DNA of 64,000 nt from Scatophagus argus (taxonomy: Eukaryota; Chordata; Actinopteri; Scatophagidae): contig NC_058493.1 of the NCBI RefSeq assembly GCF_020382885.2, positions 22,875,499 to 22,939,498 of the forward strand, read 5' to 3'. The translations under genes and the position numbers were made by a program. Below the pieces are notes generated by a model that worked only from the letters and a program-made list of their open reading frames with translations, ran no database searches and had not been told where the DNA came from. Of this stretch, positions 13,385 to 26,130 are shown in pieces (position 1 is the first letter of the stretch; the number at the start of each line of letters is the position of its first letter).

Positions 13385-15029
13385 ACGCACGTTTATACCA
13401 CTTTACAAGAGACAGAGAAAGCAGATGCTAAAAAAAGAAAAGTACACATCTCTCAGTTAAGTGTAAGTGGAACACAGCAAGGTTAGTCATCTGGATAGAG
13501 GAAGATGAAAGTAAGTTGCTTAAGTTGAAAGTACAGATTAAAATGTGCTTTGAAATTGCAATGCTTGCAAGCAGGAAATGCAGGAATACAAGAAAACCAC
13601 ACAGTCACATAGACACACACCACATACAACATGCTAACACACAGAGAAAGAGAGATGTGGTCCATTTCTCTACTTTCTGGCTTTTTCTGCAGCATCTCTT
13701 TAGAAATTTAAGGATGGTGATTAGACTAAAATCATCCATCTCTACTCCTTCCTGTCCTCTTTTCTTAAAAGCCCGGAGGTGAAACCAGCAATTACATTTA
13801 CAAGCTTCAGTCAAGGAAAGGTGCTTAAAGGGTTTCTTTGTGAGTTTCAGCAAGTAGATGTGCGCTTTCTCTGATGCATTAAATTCTGACAGAGTGTCCG
13901 GGTAATGCTAACTGCTTTGAAAGTGGAATTAAATGACTGTGTAGAAGCCTCCTTTGGATTGAAGTTGGATTGGGAAAAAAAAAAAAAAGTTTTGACGTTT
14001 TTGCAGCACAGACTCTACAGTAAGGAAAAGCCATCAAAGTCTAATCCATGAGCTGAGTACCCTTGCATTGACAGCTGGTTAATGGCACATATTGCTTTGA
14101 AAAGTGACTTAAAAGGCAGGCAAGCAAAAGCGAGCAAGAGAAAAGGATTGCTGAAATACGGGGAATGGAAGTGCAGACAGGAAGGGACTAGTATTTTGTT
14201 TGTCTTTATGAGTAGATTCAGATATTTGATTTGTGAATAAACTATAAACAAAACAGCTTAATGACAAAAATAAACATACAAGGAATCAAAGATTTTTCCC
14301 AGTTCTCCTTCACTGAGCTTTAGCCAAGTTCTACAATCAGCAACACAGACCACATTCACACAGCAGCCATTTTCCTCTGACGTCATGCCTCAGGGTGGGA
14401 AACTCAAATGCTGGGATAAGGTCATGCAAGGCACAGCATTGTGGGTAAACATGGTCTGTTGACACCACAGACAGAGACGGTAAAAGAGATGGCAGAACAG
14501 AGGGAGGGAGGCTGCAGGGAACTGAATTCATTGGTATATTATATAATGGCTGCTTAGAGTCCCCTGCAGTGAATGGCTGCTGTGCTCCCAGATAACCTCC
14601 ACAAATGACATGACAACCTCTTTTTTATGCCTGCATCTGCACTACCACCTGTGTTTTATCATGAGACATTGTCATTAAGGAGGAATACGGATTGAGATAC
14701 ATATGGAAATTATTATGTTGAGCCCACTAAGGACTGCAGATGTTTTATATTATGCAATGAAGTCCAGAGATTATGTTTCCAAAAAGATAGAACAGTATGA
14801 TCACTTTTGCAGCAGCAGCAACACGACATGAACAGTGTAACGTCAGTATATTATAAATCTGAATTAGATGTAATCCTGATAAGCTTCCAACATGTCAAGC
14901 CGTCAGTTTCACGACAGAAAATAACGAAGAGATAAATGTCAACATGTCATCAAGCAGGCTAATCTGGCTGTTGTATTTATCCCTAAAATAAAAATGTAAG
15001 GCAGCTACATGCCACATTACATGAAAGCA

Positions 15030-15260
15030 GTGTGTTACAGAACACAACCATTTGCAAACAAACTGTGCTTACTGACAACTTTCACTAAGTGCAATGTCCT
15101 CTATACAATCGCATGTTTCACAAAGTGGTGAAGCTCGCCCCATCATTTCTTGTGAATGGCCGAGCCTTTCAAAGATGCTCCTTTCATACCCAGTCATAAT
15201 ACTATTTCCTGTAATCAATGAACCTATTTACCTGTGAAAATGATCCAGACAGTGTTGCTG
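15030..15260 (+). mobile_element. Degenerate teleost interspersed repeat, copy 1 (fragment)
   Basis: This stretch aligns by eye with 23085-23240. Shared blocks include TTACTGACAAC, a CACAAAGTG(G)TG block, CTTGTGAA..G.C.GAGCCTTTC and CCTTTCA...CATAATACTAT. Sequences of this kind, ending in CCAAATAAGTTGGGAC-like termini, are frequent in fish genomes. I do not assign a superfamily. No ORF survives. Confidence 0.6.
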
Positions 15261-15515
15261 GCATCATATCAGAAAAAGCCCAAAAGAATCAGTGAAGCTG
15301 ATGAGGTAAAACATTAAATATACTGTCTCTGTACTGGCTTCACTTCAACATACTGTCTGTCATAAAGGATCAGCGTGTACAGAGTGTTAAGAGCAAGAGG
15401 AGAGAGTGAGATGAATATCTGTACAATGTGGTTTGTTAACATGCACAGACCCTGCTCTAGCAACCCGCAAGTAAAGGTACTTATCTGTTAGATTTCATCT
15501 GCTCACCAGGGTGTT

Positions 15516-15547
<32 letters not shown>

Positions 15548-17169
15548 TGAGAGTAAAAAGGGTGTTTCGGTGATGGGAGGTTTGGTGGTGCAAGTCGCAG
15601 CAAGCCCATCATCAGCATTCACTAACTGAGACTGCAAATGCCGGACAGATTCTCCCTCTTTTTGCAGGGGTATCATGTGTTCGGGACGGAGATTATCATC
15701 ACAAAGTGTCCAATGGATAGCTACATAACCATCAACCTGCTTTGTCTTCGTAGAAATAGACAACTTTTTCTTTCTTTCTTTCTTTCCGCTCTTTTCACGC
15801 GCCTCGCCTCTAAAGCCTGACTCAGGCTCTTCACATTGTGGGTGTTCTGGGAGATTTGTTGGTAAACCAATGGATTATCTCAATTGCTTTATGACTAAAG
15901 CCTAGCCTGCTATTACAGTGCTTTGTCATTGGGAAATCACATCTTCCCAGACACTCAACCTGAGACACACCCCAACACACACCCTACCCCTGAGGGTTGA
16001 TGAGAACGTACACATTACAGCCGACCACGGGGCCCTCATCACCGGCAAAAGCCCTGAGCCTGGGAAGGCCCCTGATGCACAAATACGTGTAAACACAGCC
16101 TTCAGTGTAGACCCACCCCCAGGCAACCGGCACGGCTGAATGAGCAGGATGCTGTAATAATTATAAAAATCTTACACCAAGTGCAGCAATATTTCTTCAC
16201 GTAACAAAAAGCCCTTTTAATTGCTGTTCAGATTAAAATTATAAAATCAGACACAGAATACTGATTTGAGCACACATCGGCATGAAGACAGGCCATATGG
16301 ATTACAAAAATAGTAAAACATAACCTCCGGCTCACACTATGCGGTGCAGTTGTAAGTGCAGTGCAGCACTCTGCCTTTGTTACCGGGTTTAATTGGACAT
16401 AACTTGGATCTGACGTTGGCTAACAACATGAAGTTAGCTCCCTCCTGCATTAGTGCCAGAGCAAATTAATTCTCCCTACAGATCAATGGGCTTATAGTCT
16501 ATACACATCAGCGCAGAGAGATTTCACAAGCAGGCTGCTGTATCAGCTGCCCAATTTTCTGCCCCTACCACACAGTCATCTCGCAGCCAACCTTGTTTAT
16601 TATTGAGAAATCAGATCAACACAGAAAGGCCAATAGAGAGCAAACAACTTTCTCCTGCTGTTTCTCTCTCTTTTTCATCTATATTGATACAAACACAAAC
16701 GTGCCCTGGCCGCCCTACACGGAGTCCAGATCGATGAGTTACAGGCGTCACACTAAGCAGATGAGCCCTCTCCGACGCTTCCCCTCATGATTGAACACTG
16801 TCTCTTTGTGCTGCTAAGGCACATCTCCAGTGTCAGAGAGAGAGCGAAGGACTGAAGGAGGGTAGCTGGAAGGAAAAAAGAGGAGTGAGGACAGAGAATG
16901 ACGGAGGGGAGAAGATGGCACAGAAAGGAGGGAAGAGTTGAGTGCCAAAATGTTGCACAACAACCCCTAGTCTTTCCAACAGGCAGAATTATCATTCAGG
17001 GCAAAAACACATCAGCAACGATCCAATACCCTGGACTCACAGGATACGGCTTAGCACCACCCCCATCCCCAACAGCACATACCCACACATGACCTAAAAG
17101 AAGCTTTCAGCCATTTATACCTCCCTAAATAAAGCTAAGAAAATTTATATTTCACAGCATACCCTATAG
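15261..17169. other. Intergenic, no gene recognised
   Basis: The stretch has a GT/GA microsatellite at about 15515-15553, a short TTTC run at about 15770-15785 and otherwise unique-looking sequence. The AT-rich block 16140-16290 has several ATTAAAA/TTATAAAA motifs. No exons were found. Confidence 0.55.
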
Positions 17170-17425
17170 AATTTATACAACCCCAACTAAAACAGGATGT
17201 AAGAATTTCCTCATCCCTTTTGACATATACTCAATCCGCTTCATTGATTTTTGCAAATATAAGCTTATTCTGAATTTGATGCAAGCAACACGTTTCAAAC
17301 AAGTTGGGACAAGACTGGGAAAGTTGTGGAAGGCCTATAAAACAAAAACTTGGATTGGTAACAGGTGATAGTATCATGACTGGATATGGAACAGGGATCC
17401 TCGAAAGGCTCAGGCACTTTTCGAC
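17170..17425 (-). mobile_element. Degenerate teleost interspersed repeat, copy 2 (antisense fragment)
   Basis: It contains GTTTCAAACAAGTTGGGACA and, further on, GGTGATAGTATCATGACTGG, which is the reverse complement of the ATCATGATACTATCA block of copy 3. It is therefore the same family in the opposite orientation, carrying the terminal part missing from copy 1. Confidence 0.6.
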
Positions 17426-19557
17426 CTACCCTGTGCCTGGGACTACAAACTAAGACCATTTAAACCTGCTGGAGATGTAAATCTTTAGACAGTTTCACAA
17501 TAGTTTTTAGTAGTAGTAGTAGTAATTTTTAAAATGTTACCCAAACTCACAAATGCAAGTTTGTCAGGGACTATTTTTTACTTGGGGATTAATACACTTT
17601 TGATGATCTAATGAGTACTTCAGTGGGACCAGCATGAAAGAAGTGCCCATGTTCATGGTAACAAAAGAACATGTCAATCGGTGTGTTTGTGGGGCTCATT
17701 CATGTGTTTTTAATAGTTTTAATAGTAATGGAATAAACTATTACACTTTGGCTACACGATAATACTGTTAGCAGAATCAGTTCACTGCTGTTTTTGTTCT
17801 TTTTAAAAGTCTTGGCCACAAAAATACAGTATATTAGATTTAAAAAAAAAAAAAAACTGGCACCAGCCAAAATTGAAAGTAATGGCATCAAATGGAGACA
17901 GTTCAGCAATGTAACATCTACCTTCAGATTTACTTTTTTTTCTTTTCCCAAGAAATTACAGGCCTGAACCCAATTTCAGTGGAGAAAACTACCTGCGCTC
18001 ACAATGCTTTTTCATGCTAAATCTTCATGCATCAAGTGCTTTTAAAAACTACACCACGTGGAGAAAATGGTCAAAACCTTTAATACCCGGCAGTCTGCCC
18101 TTGAGTGCTTTTCTTACAATAGTCGCTGGTACGAGTAGTAGCTTTAGCTTAGCGGTTGAACCTCTGCATGATGTGGAAAGTAAAAAGGCTGTCGTCTGGC
18201 CTTAGGAGCACTTCAAAAAGCCCACAGCAGTGTGAGCTGCAGCACAAATGACACACACACACAGGGGGCCAATGGCTTGTGTGTGCGTGTGTGTTCCATA
18301 GGTGCACGTGTGTTTGCGTGTGCTTATGCGTGTGTGTTTATATGTGCATGGGTGGATGTGGTGGGTGAGGGAAGGCCTATTAAAAAGCTGCCTGAGGAGA
18401 GGGCTTTCAGTTAGGAATCTATGGGGGGCAGAGTGGATGGCAGGGCCATTGTGTGTCAGAGTTCCATCCTGAGAGCTGGAATTAGAGCCTTTCTCCTCTG
18501 CTCGGCTGGAAGACTCTGTACCACCACCGACCCCGTGTTTAATTAGAGCAGCTCTTGAGAGACAGCAGAGAGACAAGAAGAGAGGGAGGAACACGAGCGA
18601 TGAAGATAAGAAAGAGAAGAAAAATACGTAATCATCTTGGGAAAGAGGGGGGGTGGAGAAAGAAAAATTGGATTCACACCGTTTGGCAATGCTGTGCAAG
18701 TTGGATTGGAGGTTTAATGAGGTGAAAGATAACAACATGATGTGAAATATGATAACAGATAACCCTGGTGGTGTCATGAGAATCTCAGTGGTATACCGCT
18801 GATTGGGAATAGCAGCTAATGTGACAAAACCTTCACACGTTTTTTTTTGTTTTTTTTTTTTTTTTTGACTTTCAGTTCAATTAGCTTCCGCCATTTCAGG
18901 ATTCCTCACATAAATAACATTGAGAAGTACATGCTATGCCTTTGTGGAGGTTATAGTCCCATCAAATTAGGTAAACAAACATTAATGGACCATAATGAAT
19001 GTGTGTATTATCTCCAAATAGAGTGGCCATTAATATTGATGATTGCTTTTATTCCAGCGCATTACAAACCAAAGCAGCATCAATATTTGTCAGATCAAAT
19101 GAGTGCGAGAATGTACATTTATCAGTGACTGGATAACTAAATGGATAGATGGAGGAGATAAACACAGGCTGCTGTATCCTCTGTTGATGATATCCATTTA
19201 GGCTTGTAAAGTTCATTTATGCTAAATGGGTTGATTGTTAAACAACATGTCAAGCTTTATTCCAGATTTACTCATTCTCCTTAAAAGTTAATGCCGTTAA
19301 AGACCTGCTGGTAAAACGGTTTGTCTCAAAATGAGCAGCATGTTTCTGATAATAATGTATGCCAGGGTAAATGCTGTAGATTTGTAGGTGTGCGTGTGTG
19401 TGTGCCTTTAAACACCCACTGGACAAGACTCCTCACAAAATAAAAAAAAAAGGTTTAGCGATGTTGATGATGGATTTTCTGAGACTCTCATGTCATAACA
19501 CTGTAAAGCAATTAAACAGAAAAAAAAGGACTATCATGGGACATCACAAGATGGGAT

Positions 19558-19558
<1 letters not shown>

Positions 19559-19590
<32 letters not shown>
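19559..19590. repeat. (CA)n microsatellite
   Basis: About 15 CA units. Confidence 0.95.
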
Positions 19591-19591
<1 letters not shown>

Positions 19592-20333
19592 ACACAATCT
19601 CTCCCCTAGCGTGAGATGTGTGTTGACCCAGGCTATATTTGGGCTTTCTCTCTCCAGTGTGTCTTAATCCTGCTGTCTGCCGTGTTCTGCCTGATTAGTC
19701 TGATCATTCACTTCTGACAGGCCCATTTCTTAACCCTTCACACAAACACACACGTATACACATAAAGGGAGTCATGCACACTCATACAAACGCGTGATAC
19801 ATTGCACACACAGACAACCTGACTTCGAAGGGCAAGAAAATAAAAGCCTGGAGAGAATGACATGTGGGCCCAGTCACTCACAGGGAAAATATCCCATCAT
19901 AGCCTGCAGTTACCAGTGTCACACATCACTTCACATGGCCAGTCACAAACACTGGCTCATTTAATGCGGGTTGCATACACTCACACACAAGTTCACACAT
20001 ACACACACACACACACATTAAAACCTATCAACATATATAAATCCCTCAGGAAAAGGTTTCCACACCAAAATAGACATAATGAACCCACATATATTCTCCT
20101 AAGGGATTTCAGTGCCAAGATATAAAGAGGTATGAACTCAGGAAGCTGAAAATTAATGCAAATGTGAGGTACTTGGTGCTTGGTTTCCCATACTATGTCT
20201 GAACAATATTGTTCTTCACCTGCTGAGATCTAAAGCAGCAATCAAGAGGCGTGGAGAGCCATGGTGACTATTTCTGTGCAGGAGACCTCACTGACTCTGA
20301 CTGACTCCCTCAGGCTGCAGATAAAGAGTCAGC

Positions 20334-20336
<3 letters not shown>

Positions 20337-20368
<32 letters not shown>
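20337..20368. repeat. (GT)n microsatellite
   Basis: About 16 GT units. Confidence 0.95.
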
Positions 20369-20371
<3 letters not shown>

Positions 20372-20819
20372 CATGCATTTGGGGGGGTAAAAAATAGTGT
20401 GCCCTCCCCCTCTTTTAAACCATCGTTCTTCATCCTTTTCTGTTGCCCCCCCCATTGATCCTGTATTCCGAGCAGTTCCTCGATGACCAACCTGCTGTTA
20501 GAGATGTTGTTGTAGTCAAAGTTGATTTAGTTGCGCTTGCAATGCCTGAACTCTATGGGACCATTCAGTTCAGTGGCTGTAAATTACATTTATTTACAAG
20601 GAGGATCAAGAGAGGGAAGATAACATGGGGGTGTTTAATCTGTGTTCAGGTTGTGGGTGTCCAAAATAAGTCGATACTGCTTTATAATAAGGCAATCTTA
20701 ATCACAGGTGTAAGGGTTGAATATTACTGTTGGTTACGAAATACTTAATTAATCGTTTATAGATTAAAAGCAACTAATGGACCAACTTTGTGGCTGGCAG
20801 GTTACCAAAACCTTTTGAC

Positions 20820-21160
20820 TACTGTTCATCTTATCTCAAAAATGATAAGTCATAATGACTGATACCACTCTCATGCCCATAACAAATATGTTGGCTGAAG
20901 CCATTTAACTTAGCTAAGCATGAAGAGTAGAAACAGGTCAGCTCAGTGCTGTCAAGGGGCATATCTCAGCTATATGCCAGCTGCTCAGATTTTGTGACCA
21001 CTGGACAGCTTCAGGCTAGCCATTTTCCTCTTTCCAGTGTTTGTGCTAAGCTAAGCTCCTGGATATAGTTTTACATTTAACAGACAAAAATCAGACTGTC
21101 TGTTTTACCTTCTCGTTTAACTTCACCAAAAAACAAATAGGCATTTTTCCCATATTTCTT
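20820..21160. mobile_element. Probable teleost non-autonomous repeat, degenerate
   Basis: Near the left side is GATACCACTCTCATGCC. Near the right side is GTGCTAAGCTAAGCTCCTGG, followed by a TTTAAC..CACC..ACAAATAGGCATTTTTCCC tail. This combination recalls a common fish repeat built around GCTAAGCTAAGC. No coding capacity. Borders are approximate. Confidence 0.45.
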
Positions 21161-23009
21161 TCATTCATCACAGGGAATCTTCCCATCAACCACTGGATCA
21201 TTTACCTTCTGGACAAGAGCTAAAGAGCATCTGGACCAAAATCCATTTAATAAGAACTTGCTGACATTTACAGCTGTAGACGTGATGGACTATTGTCTGG
21301 TTTCACATTTTCTAAAAAGACTTATGTATGGTAATAAGTGATTAATAAAGGGTTTTTGTCCACAATTCATCAGGTCCGCAGCTGCAAATGTTAATTCATT
21401 GTTTAATAAATGGATGACGGTCCAGATGCTCTCCAGCACCTTCCAAAAATTAAGTGATCAGTCTTCCTGATGAATTATAAGACCACTGATCATTAAGCAT
21501 TAATAAAAACATTAGTTACAACATGTAAACCATTTATAACAAGAATTCCCTTGTTTTGAATTAAAAATAATGCCATTATTTCTTGACACCAAGCAAAAGA
21601 ATATTCATGACATTCCCCTGGTGGCACGCTCACCTCACCTAAACCACAAATCCCAGCTCAGTCTAGACCACACAGGAAACTCTCACAAAGTGGCTGCGGT
21701 TTGGAGAAAGTGAACACAAATAAACTTTGTCAAGTGATTCCGTTTCTTTCTCATAGGCGTGGCAATCCTGCTTCAGCCCGAGGCCAAGATCCTCTTTGTT
21801 TATGCAACATCACATGCTGTTCTAGATGACCCTACCTGAAGCCAGAGACTCGTATCTATTTCCCAACTCTAGATTCACATCCCTTCCCCCTGTCCAGGCC
21901 TCAGCCCAGCCACAGACCAGCTATCCTGTTCCTCGGACAAAGGAAGCTTCACTGAGATGTAACTCATGCCTGCACATATAGAAAGTCAGGACAAAGCCTT
22001 CTATTCTCCTCTAGCAAACAACACCTTTTGTCTTCTGCTACAAAAGAAAACACACTGTGAGCATTTGCCAGCAAGAACTAAAAGCATTACAGCCTGAACA
22101 TTTAGTTAAATTAGACACAAAGACATAATATATATAAGCCATGGAACAACAACTCATTAGTTACATGCTTGTAAATTTAAGGGTATGAGGGTGTGCAACT
22201 ATCCAGAACAGCTGATCCCCCTCCACCCCCACTACTCCTGAGACTGTGATATCAGTCTTAGAAAGAAGTGTGAAGTGTCCCTTCAGGACTTATTCTCGGA
22301 AAAACTAAGCTGTACTATGTAGATGTCCCGGTACTGTGTTTAAATACACGTCAAACAGTACATAGGCCTTTCTTCAGCCATACTGTCAGCTGATCTGTGC
22401 TGTTCACAGACCTCAACGTACAAGTTTATAACATGGAAAAAGAAAAGAAGTCACTCCTAGTATTATGCAATCAGGCTCTAATCTCAGACGTCAAGTCTCC
22501 TGCCTGCTGCTTATCTGCGTTCCATGTGATTGCACTACATAAATGTTAAGGTCACAGGGAACCATTATGACAATAAAGTTGTTTCCATAAACAAGGTGTG
22601 GGGGTGGGGGCAAAACACAAAAGATATCACTCAGAAGTGATCAAAAACCCATGAGATTTTCTAACTAAAATGGAAGGAATCTCAGTCTGTCTGTCCATCT
22701 ACTTTCTTGACAAACGTTCATCTCGTTGACTTCACGCTTGGAAGGTGTTTCGCCAAGCACCAAGGAAGCAAGCAAGGGAGTCGACTGTGAAGTAGTTTGG
22801 AAGAGCAGTTGTCGAAAAACAAACAATAACTTCGCTCTGAAAGCGCGAGTTTAAGAACCTTGTAGAGAGCACATTAGGGTTTTACCGGAAAAACATCAGC
22901 TGACTTAACGTTTTGATAACCCCACACACTGGCTAACTGAACGGCATTAAGCTAACGTTAGCTAACTATCTTCAATGAGCAGTGCCAGCCCATCCTTTGT
23001 AAGCAGCTA
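21161..23009. other. Intergenic, no gene recognised
   Basis: Unique-looking sequence with no exons seen. Block 22730-22960 is locally richer in CpG (CGCTTGG, GTCGAC, GCGCGAG) and ends in the self-complementary GCTAACGTTAGC. It could be a small promoter or enhancer of an unseen non-coding transcript, but I find no supporting exon. Confidence 0.45.
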
Positions 23010-23275
23010 TGACCCTGATTCCAAATAAGTTGGGACTTCATGTACAATGAAAATAAAAACGCAATGCAATGATCTGAAAACAAACCGTGTTTACTGACAA
23101 CACATTTACAAAGTGTTGCCGAGCCAACCTCGCTCCATCCTTGCTTGTGAAGGACTGAGCCTTTCGAGGATGCCCCTTTCACACTAAATCATGATACTAT
23201 CAACCTGTTTACCTGTGCCGAACTGTGTTTTTTTGAGCATTCAACAGCTTTCCCAGTCTTTTGTTGCAGCAGCAC
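23010..23275 (+). mobile_element. Degenerate teleost interspersed repeat, copy 3
   Basis: It starts CCTGATTCCAAATAAGTTGG, carries the GTTTACTGACAAC and TGAGCCTTTCGAGGATG blocks shared with copy 1, and ends GTCTTTTGTTGCAGC. The short length with both end regions present suggests an internally deleted, non-autonomous derivative. Class not assigned. Confidence 0.6.
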
Positions 23276-23767
23276 CGGAGGCCAAGCTATCAGTCTGTTC
23301 TCAACAGGCATGTTTTGAACGGGCACTGCACTACTTGTGCTAAATGAACAGATTCCTGCCAGGAAAACCACTGTGTAGGACCTACACAGTTGTGGACAAT
23401 TTGTTAATATTCTGTGGGATGGGAAGCTTTGGCAGGACGGATTTCGCCCGCGGGTGATGATTAGATGGCTCGACTCGGAAAACATCTAATCTAGATGCTT
23501 CAGGGTTGAATGTGTGTTTGCCACTGGGATTCGTGTGTGTGTTTTGTTTCAATGAGTTGTAGATAATTTGTCTGTTGTATCATCGTGTACTATTTCTCTG
23601 TACTGAGGCATATTGTAAATCTATTTAGACAAAAATCTTTATATTTTCACTTTTTGTATGTTTGTTAGAAAGCAGCTGGTGTGCATAAAAACTACATCAA
23701 CAATAAGATTTTTGGCCAGCTACCTCTTCATAAAATTGTAATAGAAAAGCTTTGGAGAATTGTGTGT

Positions 23768-23798
<31 letters not shown>

Positions 23799-25799
23799 AG
23801 ACTCATTAAATAAGGCATGTGCAGTGATGTGTGACACCATTGATTATGTGTATAATGATCCTATGTGGTTAACCCTCACATGCTCTAAATAACTCAAATA
23901 ACAAGTGTTTGATTCGTTTGGTAAATCTGCTTTGCAACATGTAAATGGCAGTTGCTGCAGTCTCCTTCCATTCCTCCCCCGTTTACTGTATCATCCTCCC
24001 CCTTCTCTTCCAGTCTGCCATCCACCTATATATTATTTCACCACGAGAAAGCATCTGCTGCATATAGCAACTTAAGCCAGCAGACATAACCAACCCAGGC
24101 ATGGTGGCTTGGCATGAATGTAAATGCAGAGAAATCTGGTATTGCTGAGGGAAATACATGGCAGAGAGAGAGTGTACACAGATAAGAGCCATACAGACAC
24201 ACTACAAAACAGAATGGGGAGGTGAATGAAAATGGTAAATGCTTCCTATTTATTATTTTGTTACTGTAATATTTCTTTTTTTTTAACATGATCAAGATGC
24301 ATAGAGGAAAAAAAGGATCAAAATACTGACAGATCTTGAATACTAAATGACGAATAACATTTTATCTGCATCAAATCTACTCTAATTTTAGCGAGTATTT
24401 CTTTGAAAAGGCAGCCAGAGTTGAGCCATGTCCCAGCACTGACCCTCGGTGTACAAAAAATTAGGACAAACCTTCGAGTGACTTTTATTGGTAAACCAAA
24501 TGGCAGCCACAGCTTGTGGACAAACTGTGCAGGGAAGCCCAGACAGGCCTGTGACAGATGGTCCGAGTGAACGAGTGACTGTTGACAATGTGTGCTGCGT
24601 TCGGGAAAGCACATTGAGCACAATGGCACAGAAAGAGGCGGGGAAGAACCTGAAGCTTCTGTTGTGTCACTTTAGACGCATACAAACCCCCACACACAAC
24701 GGAAAGAGACTCATGCCTGCACGACGGGACAGAGAAATTCCACCGTAGCAGGAAAAGACAAGCAGGGACACAACAGCTAACACCCTGAACTGACTGGAGC
24801 AAGATAAATCTTTCAGCTTTGCCCAACTCTGCTTCACCTGCTCTCTCCCTCATGTCAGAATCCTCACACAAACACCCCCGTCCTCTCCTCAGGCAACGCC
24901 TCCTTTTGCTTCTCACTTTGTCCTGCTAGCTCCTCGCAATTAAGCAAATGGGTCATTAATTAATCGCCGCAGGCAACAGGACACACGAGGAGTTAATCAG
25001 ACTGGATGGATGGACTGCTGGGAAGGAGCGTGACACACAAACGCATGAACACATTTGCACGCACATACACACAAAGACATGCTTACTTTGACAAACTATT
25101 GACATTTCTGAGAAGTGAGCCTCCAGTAAGACGTGCATGAATAGAATTACAGAAAATGGCAGGAGTTGATGAAAAGCTGCTTGATCATTGATTCGTGCTG
25201 TCAGACCGTGCTGAGTGGCAGTTTCTTCTCGGAGGAAACTTTGGTTGAAACCTTGCCTCAGGCCATCAACATTCTGAGCGAGACAAGAGGATATTTTTCT
25301 TGCATGTGATGGTACACAGCTCAATCACTGAGATGCGGGAATGCTGACAAATCATTTTCATGAAGTATATACAAATAGGGCTATTGACAGGAGAGCCACA
25401 CAGGATTCGCATAGGCTGGATTTATACTGAACAAATTGGTTTGATAAGTACAAGGCCGGTCCCAGACAGGTGCAGGCTCAGTGCTGAGACATCACTTTGG
25501 TTGTTGAGACAGAGGCTGTTTGTGAATGCAGACATGATTCTCAGACCTTTTCTGCTTTAAAGTTGGGTTTCTCTTGAGGCACACGGAGCATCTCTTTTCT
25601 ATCTTTCTCATCCTCTGCCTCTCTGCCTCTCTCTCTGATGTCTGTGTGTTTGTGCAATAGATGATAGATAGATTAGGGTAGGACAGAGGTAGTTAGATGC
25701 ACAAATGTTGGGAATGTTTGGAATCTGCACCAGCAGAGGAAAACAGCAAATGTTTCCTGCACCAAAAAAGAGACAAAAAAACAGAGGCAAAACCCATTA
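23276..25799. other. Intergenic, no gene recognised
   Basis: The stretch holds a GT array at 23760-23799 and otherwise mixed sequence. ATTAATTAATCG at about 24955-24965 is a homeodomain-like site. The minus-strand ORF 24485-24916 shows no family resemblance. Confidence 0.55.
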
Positions 25800-26130
25800 T
25801 TATCATTTAATTTAAAGGAATCATTAGCGATTATTCTGCCGATTATCTTCTCGATTAATAGTTTTGTTACAGTTAAATGGTGAAAAATGTTGCCAGAAAA
25901 AACAACCAAAAGGCAACATATTTCAGTTTTCATGTTTTGACAACATTTCAAACCCGTAAAATATTCTATCACTGAAGACAAGGAAAAGCAACAAAACATC
26001 ACATTTAAAAAGCTGGAACCAGAAGAATGTTTGGTCTTTTTTCTTAAAACTGACTCACAATGTAAACTGATAAACAAAACAACTGATAAATCAATTAACC
26101 AAGTAATGGTTTCTGCTCTACATCTAAGAC
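25800..26130 (-). mobile_element. Degenerate teleost interspersed repeat with TCGATTAAT-type core
   Basis: The motifs CGATTATTCTG, CTTCTCGATTAATAG, GGTGAAAAATGTTGCCAG, ATTTAAAAAGCTGGAACCAG, TTTTTTCTTAAAACTGACTCA and a terminal GTTTCTGCTCTAC together are typical of a very common fish repeat that carries the ATCGATTAAT and CAGCTCTA end motifs. There is no ORF. Orientation and class are uncertain. Confidence 0.55.

Larger units (their letters stand above)
11891..15029. other. Intergenic, no gene recognised
   Basis: I see no exon structure with homology. The stretch holds a CT/CA-rich tract (12991-13064), a GT array (13340-13384), short A-runs and AT-rich sequence. ORFs here are short and driven by repeats. 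Confidence 0.6.
17426..20819. other. Intergenic, no gene recognised
   Basis: The stretch holds a TAG-triplet run (about 17507-17523), A- and T-homopolymers (17840-17854, 18840-18866), a GT-rich stretch near 18240-18360, a CA array (19559-19590) and a GT array (20337-20368). The block 18870-19110 is AT-rich and homeobox-site-rich, without repeats. The long antisense ORF 18202-18777 looks like chance (see rejected). Confidence 0.55.

Noticed and set aside
18202-18777. Minus-strand ORF of 191 codons
   Set aside because: Its composition is driven by CA/GT and T-rich stretches (THTHTQ, FFFSFLSSS). There is no domain and no splice context. It looks like chance.
23983-24916. Several minus-strand ORFs as a possible gene
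   Set aside because: They overlap in different frames, have no splice-linked continuity and no recognisable domain.
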